Counted from the first letter of the stretch, positions 53,250 to 61,239 are shown. The stretch is 64,000 bases of DNA from FEN-1219 sp963713355 (GCA_963713355.1 CAVQLK010000011.1:930001-994000), one strand, 5' to 3'. Numbers and translations are program-made. Notes: generated by a model not told the origin, from the sequence alone.

Positions 53250-53613
53250 CGCAATCTGCGCCGGCGACCCGTCCTCGGATCCTCGATTCTCGGTCAGTGT
53301 CGAGCCGCTCTGGATCGACGCGGATGCGAGCCGGCTTCAGCAGGTGCTGACCAACATCGTGGGCAACGCGATGAAATACACGCCGCCGGGCGGTCGAATT
53401 AGCGTCACGGTTTGCGCTGACGGCGCTGACGCCGTGATCGCGGTCGAGGACAGCGGGCTCGGAATCTCGTCGGGGCACTGTTGTCCTTCGTCTTCGACCT
53501 GTACATGCAGGCCGATCGCACCGTCGGCGCCCGCGTTCGACCATCGCCTCGTCAGGCCCGTCGACTTCGATTACCTCGGGCGCCTTGTCAGCGCCGGCAC
53601 GGAAGCATCGTAG
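53250..53613 (+). pseudogene. remnant of a hybrid sensor histidine kinase (HATPase plus receiver tail)
   Basis: Readable pieces are 'EPLWIDADASRLQQVLTNIV', 'GNAMKYTPPGGRISVTV' (N box), 'AVIAVEDSGLGIS' (G1 box) and, one base out of frame, 'SFVFDLYMQADRTVG' (F box). Then directly 'FDHRLVRPVDFDYLGRLV', which is the last helix of a response-regulator receiver domain (conserved Lys replaced by Arg in 'LVRPV'). The G2 box, the linker and nearly all of the receiver are deleted, and the N-terminal sensor and H box are absent. Both indels and a large internal deletion mark it as decayed. Confidence 0.75.
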
Positions 53614-53756
53614 GAACGGCTATCCGCTTCATCGGCGCTCGGACAGTCGGGTCCGTTTGCCCATGATCGTGCCGATGCTGTCCGCGAAATTCGGCCTGGA
53701 AGTCGGTGCGTTAGCACACCGACCGAGGGGGCACCCCCCTCGCACGATGGCGGTCC
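53614..53756. other. intergenic, holds operator copy A
   Basis: No coding signal supported. Contains the palindrome-like element at 53703-53724 and a run of eleven G/C-rich bases (gagggggcacccccctc) that could form a small hairpin just upstream of the DUF3562 start. Confidence 0.4.
53703..53724 (+). promoter_or_regulatory. operator copy A
   Basis: GTGCGTTAGCACACCGAC lies within it; arms TCGGTG/CACCGA are a perfect inverted repeat with 8 bases between. It ends 32 bases before the DUF3562 start codon, in the same orientation as the other gene-linked copies. Confidence 0.55.
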
Positions 53757-53999
53757 ATGCACATTCCTCCCCAGAACACTCCGGAAACCGCATCCCATGA
53801 CCGGGCGATACGCTCGTTGAGCGCCCGCACCGAAGTCCCACCGGCTGAGGTCGGTGCTCTATTCGCTCACGAATTCGCACGGCTGAGAATGGGTGCGAAG
53901 GTAGGCTCCTATCTGGCGGTGCTTACTACCTCTAACGTTCGCGCGATGTTGCACCGTAGGGGCAAACGCACGCGCGGGTCCCCCGACGGAAAGGAATAG
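53757..53999 (+). CDS. DUF3562-like small protein
   Basis: 80 residues. 'RAIRSLSARTEVPPAEVGAL', 'FAHEFARLRMGAKVGSYLAV' and 'LTTSNVRAMLHRR' match the DUF3562 pattern (A-I-R-x-L-A-x-E-x-x-x-P-x-x-x-V-x-x-x-F-x-x-E-x-x-R-L-x-x-x-A-x-V-x-x-F-L). Helical, cytoplasmic, function unknown; usually found in stress loci with universal stress or Crp/Fnr genes. No strong ribosome-binding site, so the exact start is uncertain. Confidence 0.6.
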   Translation: MHIPPQNTPETASHDRAIRSLSARTEVPPAEVGALFAHEFARLRMGAKVGSYLAVLTTSNVRAMLHRRGKRTRGSPDGKE

Positions 54000-54099
54000 C
54001 CGGGGCAGGGCTTCACATCAGGCCCGAGCTCCTCTATCTCCTTGTCGGCCCTTCGCCTGGAACAGGAACACGTCGTAGCTGTAAAAGGGGCTCGTATGC

Positions 54100-54115
54100 G
54101 TGCGGCCGTACAGAC
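54100..54115 (+). promoter_or_regulatory. operator copy before the first DUF883 gene
   Basis: GTGCGGCCGTACAGAC, a version with a 2-base spacer between GTGCG and CGTACAGAC arms (or a 2-base deletion). Fifty bases before ATG 54166, gene-proximal half CGTACAGAC intact. Confidence 0.65.
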
Positions 54116-54165
54116 GTTCCGGTCGGCGAACGGGACACTTGCTGTCCAATTCAAGGAGACCGACG

Positions 54166-54492
54166 ATGAATGAGCGGGCAAGCGAGCGAAATGAGGCTAG
54201 CAGAACGCTGGCTCACGATATCCAGACGGTTGTCGCGGCTGGGAAAGACAGGCTCGAGTCTGCCGTCCACGCCTCCGCGGAGGATGAGATAGTGGGGGAG
54301 AACCTGAAGGACCTTCAGGACAAGTTGAGCAGCACAAAGGCGAGCTTGAGCGACGCGAGGCGGCCAACCCTTGACGAAGCGCGGCGAGCGGCCCGCGCAG
54401 CCGACGGATACGTGCGCAGCAAGCCGTGGACGGTGATCGGTATTGCGGCCGCTGTTGGCGCATTCGTGGGTTTTCTGACCGGGAAGCGCTGA
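54166..54492 (+). CDS. DUF883 / ElaB-YqjD-like membrane-anchored protein
   Basis: 108 residues, ATG 54166 after AAGGAGA. Long amphipathic helix 'TLAHDIQTVVAAGKDRLESA', 'ENLKDLQDKLSSTKASLSDA', 'DEARRAARAADGYVRSKPWT' and a C-terminal membrane anchor 'VIGIAAAVGAFVGFLTGKR'. The 'D-x-Y-V-R-x-x-P-W-x-x-x-G-x-x-x-x-x-G-x-x-x-G-x-L' ending is diagnostic. YqjD/ElaB bind ribosomes to the inner membrane in stationary phase (known in E. coli). Second copy at 60941. Confidence 0.88.
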   Translation: MNERASERNEASRTLAHDIQTVVAAGKDRLESAVHASAEDEIVGENLKDLQDKLSSTKASLSDARRPTLDEARRAARAADGYVRSKPWTVIGIAAAVGAFVGFLTGKR

Positions 54493-54880
54493 CAGCATCG
54501 TCGCGCCTCACGAGTCGTCGCGTCGTTCCGCGCGTCGATCTCGGCTGGCGTCGTACCGGACGCCGACATCGTCGAGGTTCGTACCTGGCTGCGCCCAATC
54601 GTGCGCACGATCCGCAGCGCTTGCTCGGCGCCGGCGAGCGAGCTGCCGGCGGGCCGCCGTGATCCGCGATCGCATACGGGTCGTCATTCGGCACCGATCA
54701 ACCTTCCGAAAACCACACGATAAAGTTCGTTTTGTCGTTCCGGCACTTGCCCACCGTCAGACTGCGCGCGAGCTTCCGACAGAGTCTGTACGCTGCCGCA
54801 CCCAACCTGTTCACGCCCGAGGCGGGTTCGGGCGCGCGCGATCTTCGGCACGCCAAAGGATGCGAGCGCGAACTCCGTCG
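54493..54880. other. non-coding or decayed stretch
   Basis: No supported gene. A minus-strand frame from 54694 ('MPNDDPYAIADHGGPPA') loses coherence after 17 residues. It contains operator copy B at 54784-54801, whose gene-proximal side points left towards this stretch, so a lost gene is possible. Confidence 0.4.
54784..54801 (-). promoter_or_regulatory. operator copy B (orphan)
   Basis: GTCTGTACGCTGCCGCAC, identical over 18 bases to copy F at 63902-63919. Its orientation would serve a minus-strand gene to the left, where no intact gene remains. Confidence 0.6.
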
Positions 54881-55866
54881 ATCCTGCCGCCCACGCGGCC
54901 ATAACCGACGATCACGGCGTGGTCACGCCACATGGAAGCAGGATGATCCCGAGGACCGCGAGAACCGCCAGTGGATCACGCAGGATGGAAGGGTCGAACA
55001 GCCTCCCGACAGAAACGAAGAACAGCACGGCGAACGCGTCCTTGAGCGGCAGGGAATCGGCCGACGCGCGCTGGCTCATGTCGGACTCGCCGAGCACGAG
55101 TCCGGCGACGAACGCGCCGAGCGCGAGCGAGACATCGAAGAGCACGGTAGACCCATAGGCGATGCCTAGGGCGATGGCGAGCACGGCTAGCGTGAAGAGC
55201 TCGCGGGAGCCGGTTGCGGTAACGCGCATGAGAAACCCAGGTACGACGCGGGTGCCCACGACGAGAGCGAGCACCACGAATACGGCGATCTTCGCGAGCA
55301 CCAGCGCGATCACGGTCACGACGTTGTGGCCGCCTGCGGCATCCCCCGGCTGCGCAAGCACCGGCAGAAGCACCACCGCGAGCACCATGACCATGTCCTC
55401 GACGATCAGCCAGCCCATGGCGATGTGACCTTCGGGCGAATCGAGGCTCATGCGTTGCCCGAGCGCTCGCAACACGACTACGGAGCTCGCAACCGACAGC
55501 GATAAGCCGAAGACTATTCCGGCTTCGACGCTCCATCCCAGAGCATCGCAAGCGCCGTGCCGATAGCCGTGGCTGCCGCCATCTGCGCGAGCGCGCCGGG
55601 CAGCGCGACACGTCGCGTCTCGAAGAGGTCCTTGAACGAAAAGTGAAGACCGACGCCGAACATCAGGAGGATCACGCTGATCTCGGCGAGCTGTGCCGCG
55701 AAGTTCGCGTCTGCAACGATTCGGGGGTGAACGGTCCGAGTGCGATTCCCGCGATCAGATAGTCCACGAGCGGAGGGATTCGGATGCAGACAGCGACGAA
55801 GCCGAATGCGAGCGCTAGCACGAATGCGGCGGCGATCGTCGCGATTAGCGTCGTGTCGTCGGTCAT
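54881..55866 (-). pseudogene. truncated, frameshifted Kef/CPA2-type cation:proton antiporter
   Basis: Starts at ATG 55866 ('TLIATIAAAFVLALAFGFVA', 'RIPPLVDYLIAGIALGPFTP'), with indels near 55725 and 55530. Middle part: 'FAAQLAEISVILLMFGVGLH', 'LGQRMSLDSPEGHIAMGWLI' and 'VEDMVMVLAVVLLPVLAQ'. Last part: 'TVLFDVSLALGAFVAGLVLG', 'LKDAFAVLFFVSVGRLFDPS'. The frame then jumps, within 'LAVLGIILLP', to 'HAVIVGYGRVGGRI' (54881-54920), the first strand and G-x-G-x-x-G of a TrkA-N/RCK domain. So the end of the membrane domain and almost all of the RCK domain are deleted. Unlikely to be functional. Confidence 0.72.
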
Positions 55867-55917
55867 CGCTCTGTTTCCTCGAAATCAATGCCCGGCGCAC
55901 GGACGTGGTCAGGATAC

Positions 55918-55937
55918 TCTGTGCCGTACCGCACATA
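55918..55937. promoter_or_regulatory. operator copy C, shared by antiporter remnant and first Crp/Fnr gene
   Basis: TCTGTGCCGTACCGCACATA, 16 of 20 positions self-complementary, the most symmetric copy. It lies 48 bases before the GTG of the Crp/Fnr gene at 55986 and 51 bases before the antiporter ATG at 55866, so it can act in both directions. Confidence 0.72.
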
Positions 55938-55985
55938 AGCGTAGACTCTTAACTCTTACCCTAGAGGCTCCGCAGGCCCTGCACA

Positions 55986-56754
55986 GTGTCGAAGGTCGAT
56001 CCCAGTCCGCAGGAAAACCACATACTCGATGCGTTGCCCGCGGCCGAGCGCGAACGGCTGTTCCCGCATCTGACGGTCGTGCCGATGCCGCTCGGATCGG
56101 TTCTGTACGAGTCGGGTGACATGCTGCGCCACATCTATTTCCCGACGACTAGCATCGTCTCGCTGCTCTACGTCATGGAGGGACGGCGCATCGGCTGAAA
56201 TCGCGATCATCGGTAACGAAGGCGCTGGTCGGCATCTCGCTGTTCATGGGTGGCGAAACCACGCCGAGCCGGGCGGTGGTGCAAAGCGCGGGCACGGCTA
56301 TCGGCTGAAGGCGAGCGGCTCGAAGAAGGAATTCGAACGCCGCGGGGAGATGCTGCAATACCTGGCGCTGCGCTTCACACAAGCACTGATCACGCAGATG
56401 GCGCAGACCGCGGTTTGCAACCGGCACCACGCGGTCGACCAGCAGCTGTGCCGCTGGCTGCTGCTGTAGCTCTGGACCGCCTGTCTTCCGGCAACGAGCT
56501 GAAGATGACGCAGGAACTGATCGCGAACATGCTCGGCGTGCGCCGCGAAGGTGTAACCGAGGCTGCCGGCAAGCTGCAAGCGGCCGGCTTGATCCAGTAC
56601 AGCCGCGGGCAATCACCGTTCTGGATCGTCCCAAGCTCGAGCGGCGTGTTGCGAGTGCTACGCCGTGGTCAAGAAAGAGTCCGACCGGCTGCTGCCGCAG
56701 CATCGGCAGATTCCCGCTGACCGAAGAAAGGAGCTAGTGGAACCGGCAGGCTGA
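55986..56754 (+). CDS. Crp/Fnr-family regulator 1, frameshifted
   Basis: About 250 residues from GTG 55986. cAMP-binding-like domain 'ILDALPAAERERLFPHLTVV', 'GSVLYESGDMLRHIYFPTTS', 'IVSLLYVME', then indels near 56190, 56225 and 56300 with 'AEIAIIGNEG', 'QYLALRFTQALITQMAQTAV' and 'CNRHHAVDQQLCRWLLL'. The winged helix is 'KMTQELIANMLGVRREGVTE' with 'AAGKLQAAGLIQYSRG'. The C-terminus is uncertain: one frame stops at 56720, another ('KKESDRLLPQHRQIPADRRK') at 56754. No FNR-type cysteine cluster. Overlaps the convergent kinase gene. Confidence 0.78.
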
Positions 56755-58057
56755 CGATGAGCTCGCTGCCGCAGTCAGGACCGGCGCTCGATGCGCGAAT
56801 GACGCCGCCATGCCCCTCGACGATCAGCCGGGCGAGGTACAAACCCAAGCCGATCCCGCCGGCCGAGCGCTCCGTCTGTGCTTGGACGCCCTGCGCGTAG
56901 AGCTTGAAGATCGTCTCGAGCTCTGCCGGTGCAATGCCGATACCATTGTCGCTGACCGTGATCACAACGTTGTCCTCATCTCGCTCCGCGCTAATACCGA
57001 TCACGCCGCCGGGGTTCGTGTATTTAGCGGCGTTGCCGAGAAGGTTCTGCAGCGCCTGCGATAACCACATGACGTCGGCATAGATGACTATGGGTTCCGG
57101 CGGGACGCTGACGATCAGCGTGTGGTTGCGAGCCGCGGCGAGCGGGCGGGCGTTCTCGACCGCGTGCTCGATGATCTCGGCGACGGCACTGCGGGTGCGC
57201 CGGAACTGGACGTGTCCGTCTTGCAGGCGAGCGACATCGAGGAGATCGTCGATCAGTCGAGTCATTCCGCCGATCTGACGGTCGATGATCTCCGTGACCG
57301 ACCGCCTCGTCACCGCATCGATTGGGTTGAGCTTGAGCAGCTCGACGGCATTTCTGAGGGGAGCGAGCCGGCCCCGCAGCTCGTGCCCGAGAATCGAGAC
57401 GAACCGGTCTTTGTTGCCGTCCGCCGCGATTGCAAGCTTCGCGGTGTCGCCGGCCTCGGCGGCTTTGGCCTCGAGCGACCGGGAGGCCGCTAGCACCTCG
57501 GACACGGCCGCAGCGAACTTGCTCAAGCTCGTGAGGCGTCTCGCATCTTCAGCGTCGAAGTGGCGAGTGTCATCGTGGGCGGCGACCCAGAGGGTGCCCG
57601 CCTGTGCGCCGTTACGGTGAAACGGAATCAACAAAGCCTCTCTAATTTCGGGGCTCCACGCTTTGATATGTTGAAAGTGCCGGACCGGACGCGACATGAG
57701 CTGGATAGCATTACTGTCGAGGGTCGTGCCACAGGGGCTGAACGCCCGCGGTAGGGTGGCGCCGATATTCGGGGCGAGCTTTCCGGCGATCGCCCGCCAG
57801 CGAAGCACGGGCCCGTCGGTGCCGGCTTCGAGCAACGAGATACCGGCCGAATGCGCGTTGCAGAGGTCGAGCGCTACGTCCGCCAGCTTTTGCAGCATCG
57901 ATTCGCGCGACGCGCCGAGCGTATGAGCCAGTGCCGTGAGGGCGCGGTTCTCGGCCTCGAAATCCGGCGCTCGTGGCGCCCGCCGACTGAGCTCCGAAGT
58001 GGCGACAACCGAAGACAGAGGGAACTCCGCTGGCGAAGGCGCTTCCCTTGATTGCAT
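56669..58057 (-). CDS. GAF-domain sensor histidine kinase
   Basis: 462 residues from ATG 58057. GAF domain (residues 35-185): 'TALAHTLGASRESMLQKLAD', 'CNAHSAGISLLEAG', 'SPCGTTLDSNAIQLMSRPVR', 'ALLIPFHRNGAQAGTLWVAA'. Dimerisation/phosphoacceptor: 'FVSILGHELRGRLAPLRNAV' (His of the H box). Catalytic domain: 'LSQALQNLLGNAAKYTNPGG' (N box), 'VVITVSDNGIGIAPAELETI' (G1), 'RSAGGIGLGLYLARLIVEGH' (G2). No membrane span, so a soluble kinase. No response regulator next to it; the Crp/Fnr genes on both sides are the only regulators nearby. Confidence 0.9.
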   Translation of the reverse strand: MQSREAPSPAEFPLSSVVATSELSRRAPRAPDFEAENRALTALAHTLGASRESMLQKLADVALDLCNAHSAGISLLEAGTDGPVLRWRAIAGKLAPNIGATLPRAFSPCGTTLDSNAIQLMSRPVRHFQHIKAWSPEIREALLIPFHRNGAQAGTLWVAAHDDTRHFDAEDARRLTSLSKFAAAVSEVLAASRSLEAKAAEAGDTAKLAIAADGNKDRFVSILGHELRGRLAPLRNAVELLKLNPIDAVTRRSVTEIIDRQIGGMTRLIDDLLDVARLQDGHVQFRRTRSAVAEIIEHAVENARPLAAARNHTLIVSVPPEPIVIYADVMWLSQALQNLLGNAAKYTNPGGVIGISAERDEDNVVITVSDNGIGIAPAELETIFKLYAQGVQAQTERSAGGIGLGLYLARLIVEGHGGVIRASSAGPDCGSELIVSLPVPLAPFFGQRESADAAAAAGRTLS

Positions 58058-58220
58058 GTCTGATCTCCCGATGCCGAGGGCGCGCCGCGAGCGCGCCGCG
58101 AGAAGCGGCTGTCGCAGTCGATCCAACCAGTACTCTTCCCCACCGATACTTTGTGGCGAAGTGCGGGCGGCTTCCGTGCGCTGTCGAACATACCGACTGA
58201 ATCCCTAAATATAGACACGC

Positions 58221-58240
58221 TACGTGCTGCACCGCACAGA
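58221..58240. promoter_or_regulatory. operator copy D, between kinase and second Crp/Fnr gene
   Basis: TACGTGCTGCACCGCACAGA; the half CGCACAGA next to the Crp/Fnr gene is the consensus. It is 64 bases before ATG 58305 and 163 bases before the kinase ATG. Confidence 0.65.
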
Positions 58241-58304
58241 GGTGAATCGCGACCATCGGCGACGCTGTCGGGTTCAGATTGGTTCGCTACCGCTCCCGGA
58301 CTCC

Positions 58305-59105
58305 ATGCCCGCACCCAAGCTCGATCATTCAGCAAACCTCTTACTGGCTGCTCTGCCCGCAGCTGACCGTCGCCGTCTGTTTGCGCACAGCGAGCCGGTC
58401 GAGCTCGTCGTTGCCGATACGCTGACCGAGCCTGGGGACCGCATTCGGCACGTTTACTTTCCGATCGATAGCTTCATATCGCTGATCGCTCCGATCGATC
58501 GACAGGCGCAGCTGGAGGTGGGGCTCGTCGGTAACGAGGGCATGCTCGGAATCTCACTGATTCTCGGCGTACCGCATTCGCCCTTACGGGCATTGGTTCA
58601 GGGCGCGGGCTTCGCTTTGCGTCTGGATACCGCAACGTTTCGCCGCGAGCTCGCGGTGAGCGCTGCACTGCGGCGCGGTCTAAACCGCTACGTCTACGTA
58701 TCCCTGAGCCAACTCGCTCAGACCGCGGCGTGCACACGCTTTCATTTCGTCGAGGCGCGACTCGCGCGCTGGCTGTTGATGACGCGAGACAGGGCGAATT
58801 CCAACAAGTTTCAGATCACCCATGAATTTCTCGCGTACATGCTCGGCGTTCGGCGGGTGGGGGTGACCCGGGCCGCAAGCGCGCTGCAGCGGCGCAAGCT
58901 CATCCACTACCGTCGTGGCGACCTCGAAATCTGCGATGTCCGCGGCCTCGAAGCCGTCGCGTGCAGGTGCTATCGGGATGCCAAAGAAACGTACGCACGC
59001 GTGCTCAGTCAGCGGACCACCGAAGATTCGCGGGGCGCGGGCGTGCCGCCTTCATCTTCCAGTATCGGGCGAGGAGCAACGCAGGAAGTCTCATACTTTA
59101 AATAA
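58305..59105 (+). CDS. Crp/Fnr-family regulator 2
   Basis: 266 residues from ATG 58305, intact. 'LLLAALPAADRRRLFAHSEP', 'EPGDRIRHVYFPIDSFISLI', 'LEVGLVGNEGMLGISLILGV' (sensor beta-barrel), long helix 'YVYVSLSQLAQTAACTRFHF', 'VEARLARWLLMTRDR', helix-turn-helix 'FQITHEFLAYMLGVRRVGVT', 'AASALQRRKLIHYRRGDLEI'. Clearly the same subfamily as regulator 1. No Fe-S cysteines and no classical cAMP-binding Arg-Ser pair seen. Longer, Ser-rich C-terminus. Best candidate to bind the operator copies; this is inference. Confidence 0.9.
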   Translation: MPAPKLDHSANLLLAALPAADRRRLFAHSEPVELVVADTLTEPGDRIRHVYFPIDSFISLIAPIDRQAQLEVGLVGNEGMLGISLILGVPHSPLRALVQGAGFALRLDTATFRRELAVSAALRRGLNRYVYVSLSQLAQTAACTRFHFVEARLARWLLMTRDRANSNKFQITHEFLAYMLGVRRVGVTRAASALQRRKLIHYRRGDLEICDVRGLEAVACRCYRDAKETYARVLSQRTTEDSRGAGVPPSSSSIGRGATQEVSYFK

Positions 59106-59111
59106 GTTAAC

Positions 59112-59147
59112 GCGCGGTTGGATGGCGAGGACGCCATTCAACCGCGC
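59112..59147. terminator. bidirectional hairpin between Crp/Fnr 2 and the OmpA-family gene
   Basis: Sixteen-base-pair stem (59112-59127 with 59132-59147; one G-T pair) and an AGGA loop, between two convergent genes. No T-run follows on either strand. Confidence 0.65.
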
Positions 59148-59205
59148 ATGACTGCGTGTTCCCGTCGCAAAACATTCCACGAACTGCTAGTGATCGAGCA
59201 GGCAC

Positions 59206-60681
59206 TTACAGCCTAACCGTCTCACCACCTGCCGTCAGCGGCCCGCCTGAAATCACAATCTCGACGCGGCGATTGCGCGCGCGCCCATCGGAGGTCGAGT
59301 TGTCGCCGATCGGCATCGATAGACCGAGGCCTGCGACGTCGATGCTCGACGCCGGCACCCCTTGTCCGATCAAGTAGTCGCGAACCGCCATCGCGCGCCG
59401 TAACGACAGCTCGCTGTTAGTCGCGGCGCTCCCGACGCTATCGGTGTGCCCCTCGACGTTGAACCGCAGGCCCGGATAGGAGGCTACGATCCCGGAGAAT
59501 CTGGAGAGGCTCTCGCGTCCGGATCCGTTGGTTTCCGCCGTGCCCGTCGCAAACTGCACGCCCCCGACCTCGGAGATCAATCCGCGCTCCGAATCGCGCG
59601 TCGGTAGCGCAGCATTCAGCCGATTGCGCAGATCGTCGCGCGCTGCAACCGCGGATCTCTGACGTTCGAGGGCTGTAGCCGCTTCGGTCGCAACGGCTGC
59701 GTCGGTCGCCGCCTGGGTCGCAGCAGTGGCCGCTACGGCGGCAGCTTGCGTCGTAGCAGCGGTCGCTACGGCCGCAGCTTGGGCCGCGGCCACGCGCGCC
59801 GCGTCGTTCGCTGCATCGGTCGCCGCGTTGGCCGCAGCCCGTTGTTGCGCGTCCACTGTCGCTGCTGCTGAGGCAATCATCGCGGAGCGCCGCGCGTCCT
59901 CACCGGCGATCACGGCCTCGCGGGCAAGGCCGGGAGCAGTCTGACGTTCGGTTCTCTTGCCACTCAGTGCCGTCTCCGCCGCCGCCAACTTCTCGTTGGC
60001 CGTCGCGTAGGATTGAGATGCGAAGCGATCCGCGCCGGCGGAGCGAGCGATAGCAATGGAATATCGGGCCTGCACGATCTCGAGCGGATTCGTCTCATCG
60101 TCGATCGCGGCGCGCTTGAGTCCCGCGCTATCGAGCATTGCGTAGTCGGCACGCTCGGTCAGTGTAGTAACTTTCGACTCACTCCCCTTTACGTCATCGC
60201 CGACGTTATACAGCGCGATCATCGTGCTCGGCATCGTGACCGCGAAATGCGGCTCGGCCGTGACAATCAGCGCAAACTGGGAGGCACCGTCCTGCGTGTC
60301 TATCTGGCCCTTCCCGCCGGAATACCCGGCGATCACGCCTTTGTTCGTGGCGCGACCATCGGGCGTCAGCGCCCAGAGCACGTAGGTCGTGTAAGGACCC
60401 AGTGACGCCGGTTCCGGCAGGTTGTCCACCTCCGCCTTGATCTGCGCGTTGCCATTCTGGTATTCCACCTGCGCCTTACCCTGCGCGGTGGCCGCGATCG
60501 GAGTGCCGCGAAAGAGAAGATCCGACTTCGGTCCCTCTCGGTAGCTATACATCGAAATCTGGCTCAGCACATCGGAGCTGGCAATCGCTTCGGTCTGCTG
60601 AACGCCCTGTGCAAAGATCGCCGCGGGCGCAGCTCCGAGCGCAGCCAATACTGCAATAGCGAGCATCGTTTTACGGTTCAT
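59206..60681 (-). CDS. OmpA-family protein with a novel N-terminal domain and Ala-rich coiled stalk
   Basis: 491 residues from ATG 60681; signal peptide MNRKTMLAIAVLAALGAAPA to FAQG. Residues 25-175 are a beta domain: 'EYQNGNAQIKAEVDNLPEPA', 'YTTYVLWALTPDGRATNKGV', 'FALIVTAEPHFAVTMPS', loosely like the RskA/anti-sigma-K extracellular domain. Residues 225-360 are an Ala-rich helix with 'AAAVATAATTQAAAVAATAA' repeats. The C-terminal OmpA domain has 'GVQFATGTAETNGSGRESLS', 'FNVEGHTDSVGSAATNSELS', 'LRRAMAVRDYLIGQGVPASS' and 'RARNRRVEIVI' (peptidoglycan-binding Asp and Arg). Probably an envelope protein tied to peptidoglycan under stress. Confidence 0.85.
   Translation of the reverse strand: MNRKTMLAIAVLAALGAAPAAIFAQGVQQTEAIASSDVLSQISMYSYREGPKSDLLFRGTPIAATAQGKAQVEYQNGNAQIKAEVDNLPEPASLGPYTTYVLWALTPDGRATNKGVIAGYSGGKGQIDTQDGASQFALIVTAEPHFAVTMPSTMIALYNVGDDVKGSESKVTTLTERADYAMLDSAGLKRAAIDDETNPLEIVQARYSIAIARSAGADRFASQSYATANEKLAAAETALSGKRTERQTAPGLAREAVIAGEDARRSAMIASAAATVDAQQRAAANAATDAANDAARVAAAQAAAVATAATTQAAAVAATAATQAATDAAVATEAATALERQRSAVAARDDLRNRLNAALPTRDSERGLISEVGGVQFATGTAETNGSGRESLSRFSGIVASYPGLRFNVEGHTDSVGSAATNSELSLRRAMAVRDYLIGQGVPASSIDVAGLGLSMPIGDNSTSDGRARNRRVEIVISGGPLTAGGETVRL
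59700..59870 (-). repeat. Ala-rich coding repeat in the OmpA-family gene
   Basis: Degenerate units of gcagctgcggtcgc-type sequence code for A-x-x-A-A-x-x-Q-A-A heptad-like runs. This is coding, with conserved spacing, not a CRISPR-type array. Confidence 0.55.
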
Positions 60682-60730
60682 GATAATTCTCCTATGTAGA
60701 TCCGGAACGGTACGCCGAATACTCCGCAGG

Positions 60731-60748
60731 GTCCGTACGGCAGCGCGC
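60731..60748 (-). promoter_or_regulatory. operator copy G, before the OmpA-family gene
   Basis: GTCCGTACGGCAGCGCGC matches copies B/F at 12 of the 14 arm positions (spacer excluded) and lies 49 bases before the OmpA-family start, same orientation as the other gene-linked copies. Confidence 0.5.
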
Positions 60749-60839
60749 ATAGCGAAGGCCTGTTTCGCGCTGCTAGCGACGAGGCCGAGCTCACCTCGAC
60801 GTATGGACGCGACGGTCAGCGTTTCGTGCGGCGCAAGGC

Positions 60840-60859
60840 CGTGCGTTAGCGCACTGACC
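60840..60859. promoter_or_regulatory. operator copy E (orphan)
   Basis: CGTGCGTTAGCGCACTGACC; arms GTGCG/CGCAC are a perfect inverted repeat with TTAG between. Its gene-proximal side points right, where the next gene (DUF883) is convergent, so no gene is obviously served. It may act at a distance on the OmpA-family promoter. Confidence 0.5.
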
Positions 60860-60940
60860 GGTACCCTCCGCACGACCTCAACATGTCACGGCGGTAGCGC
60901 GCGCCAACCCTCCCACCAACTCAGAATAGAGGCGTGGGCT

Positions 60941-61231
60941 CTAGCGGCGAATCAATGCGCTCAACAAAGCGCCGGCGGCGAACGCGATTCCTGCCGTAAT
61001 TAGCGGATTGCTCTCGGCGTAGGAGCGAGCCTTGCGCAGGTTGTTCTGCGCAGTATTCACGTGTTCCTGCATGAGGTTCGCGGTATCGACGGCTCTCGCG
61101 GCCGCACCGCGCACCTCGTACTCGGCGCGATTCGCCTTGGGCGTTACGCGGTCGATCGTCTCGTGGGCCATCGAGGCGAGCCGATCAGTCGTTGAGCTTC
61201 CGAGCTCGGTCGAAATCGTTGCTTTTGACAT
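60941..61231 (-). CDS. second DUF883 / ElaB-YqjD-like protein
   Basis: 96 residues. 'DRLASMAHETIDRVTPKANR', 'RAVDTANLMQEHVNTAQNNL', 'RKARSYAESNPLITAGIAFA' and C-terminal anchor 'AGALLSALIRR'. The same helix-plus-anchor plan as the copy at 54166, with little sequence in common beyond the tail. Starts 8 bases after the stop of the BON gene upstream on its strand, so they form an operon driven from operator copy H. Confidence 0.82.
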   Translation of the reverse strand: MSKATISTELGSSTTDRLASMAHETIDRVTPKANRAEYEVRGAAARAVDTANLMQEHVNTAQNNLRKARSYAESNPLITAGIAFAAGALLSALIRR

Positions 61232-61239
61232 GTGCGTCC

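Noticed and set aside
54487..54694. Minus-strand frame beginning 'MPNDDPYAIADHGG' near operator copy B
   Set aside because: Loses coherent sequence after 17 residues, runs into the antisense of the DUF883 gene, and no family is recognised.
59700..59870. Tandem repeat array as a mobile or CRISPR feature
   Set aside because: Alanine-rich coding sequence inside an OmpA-family gene.
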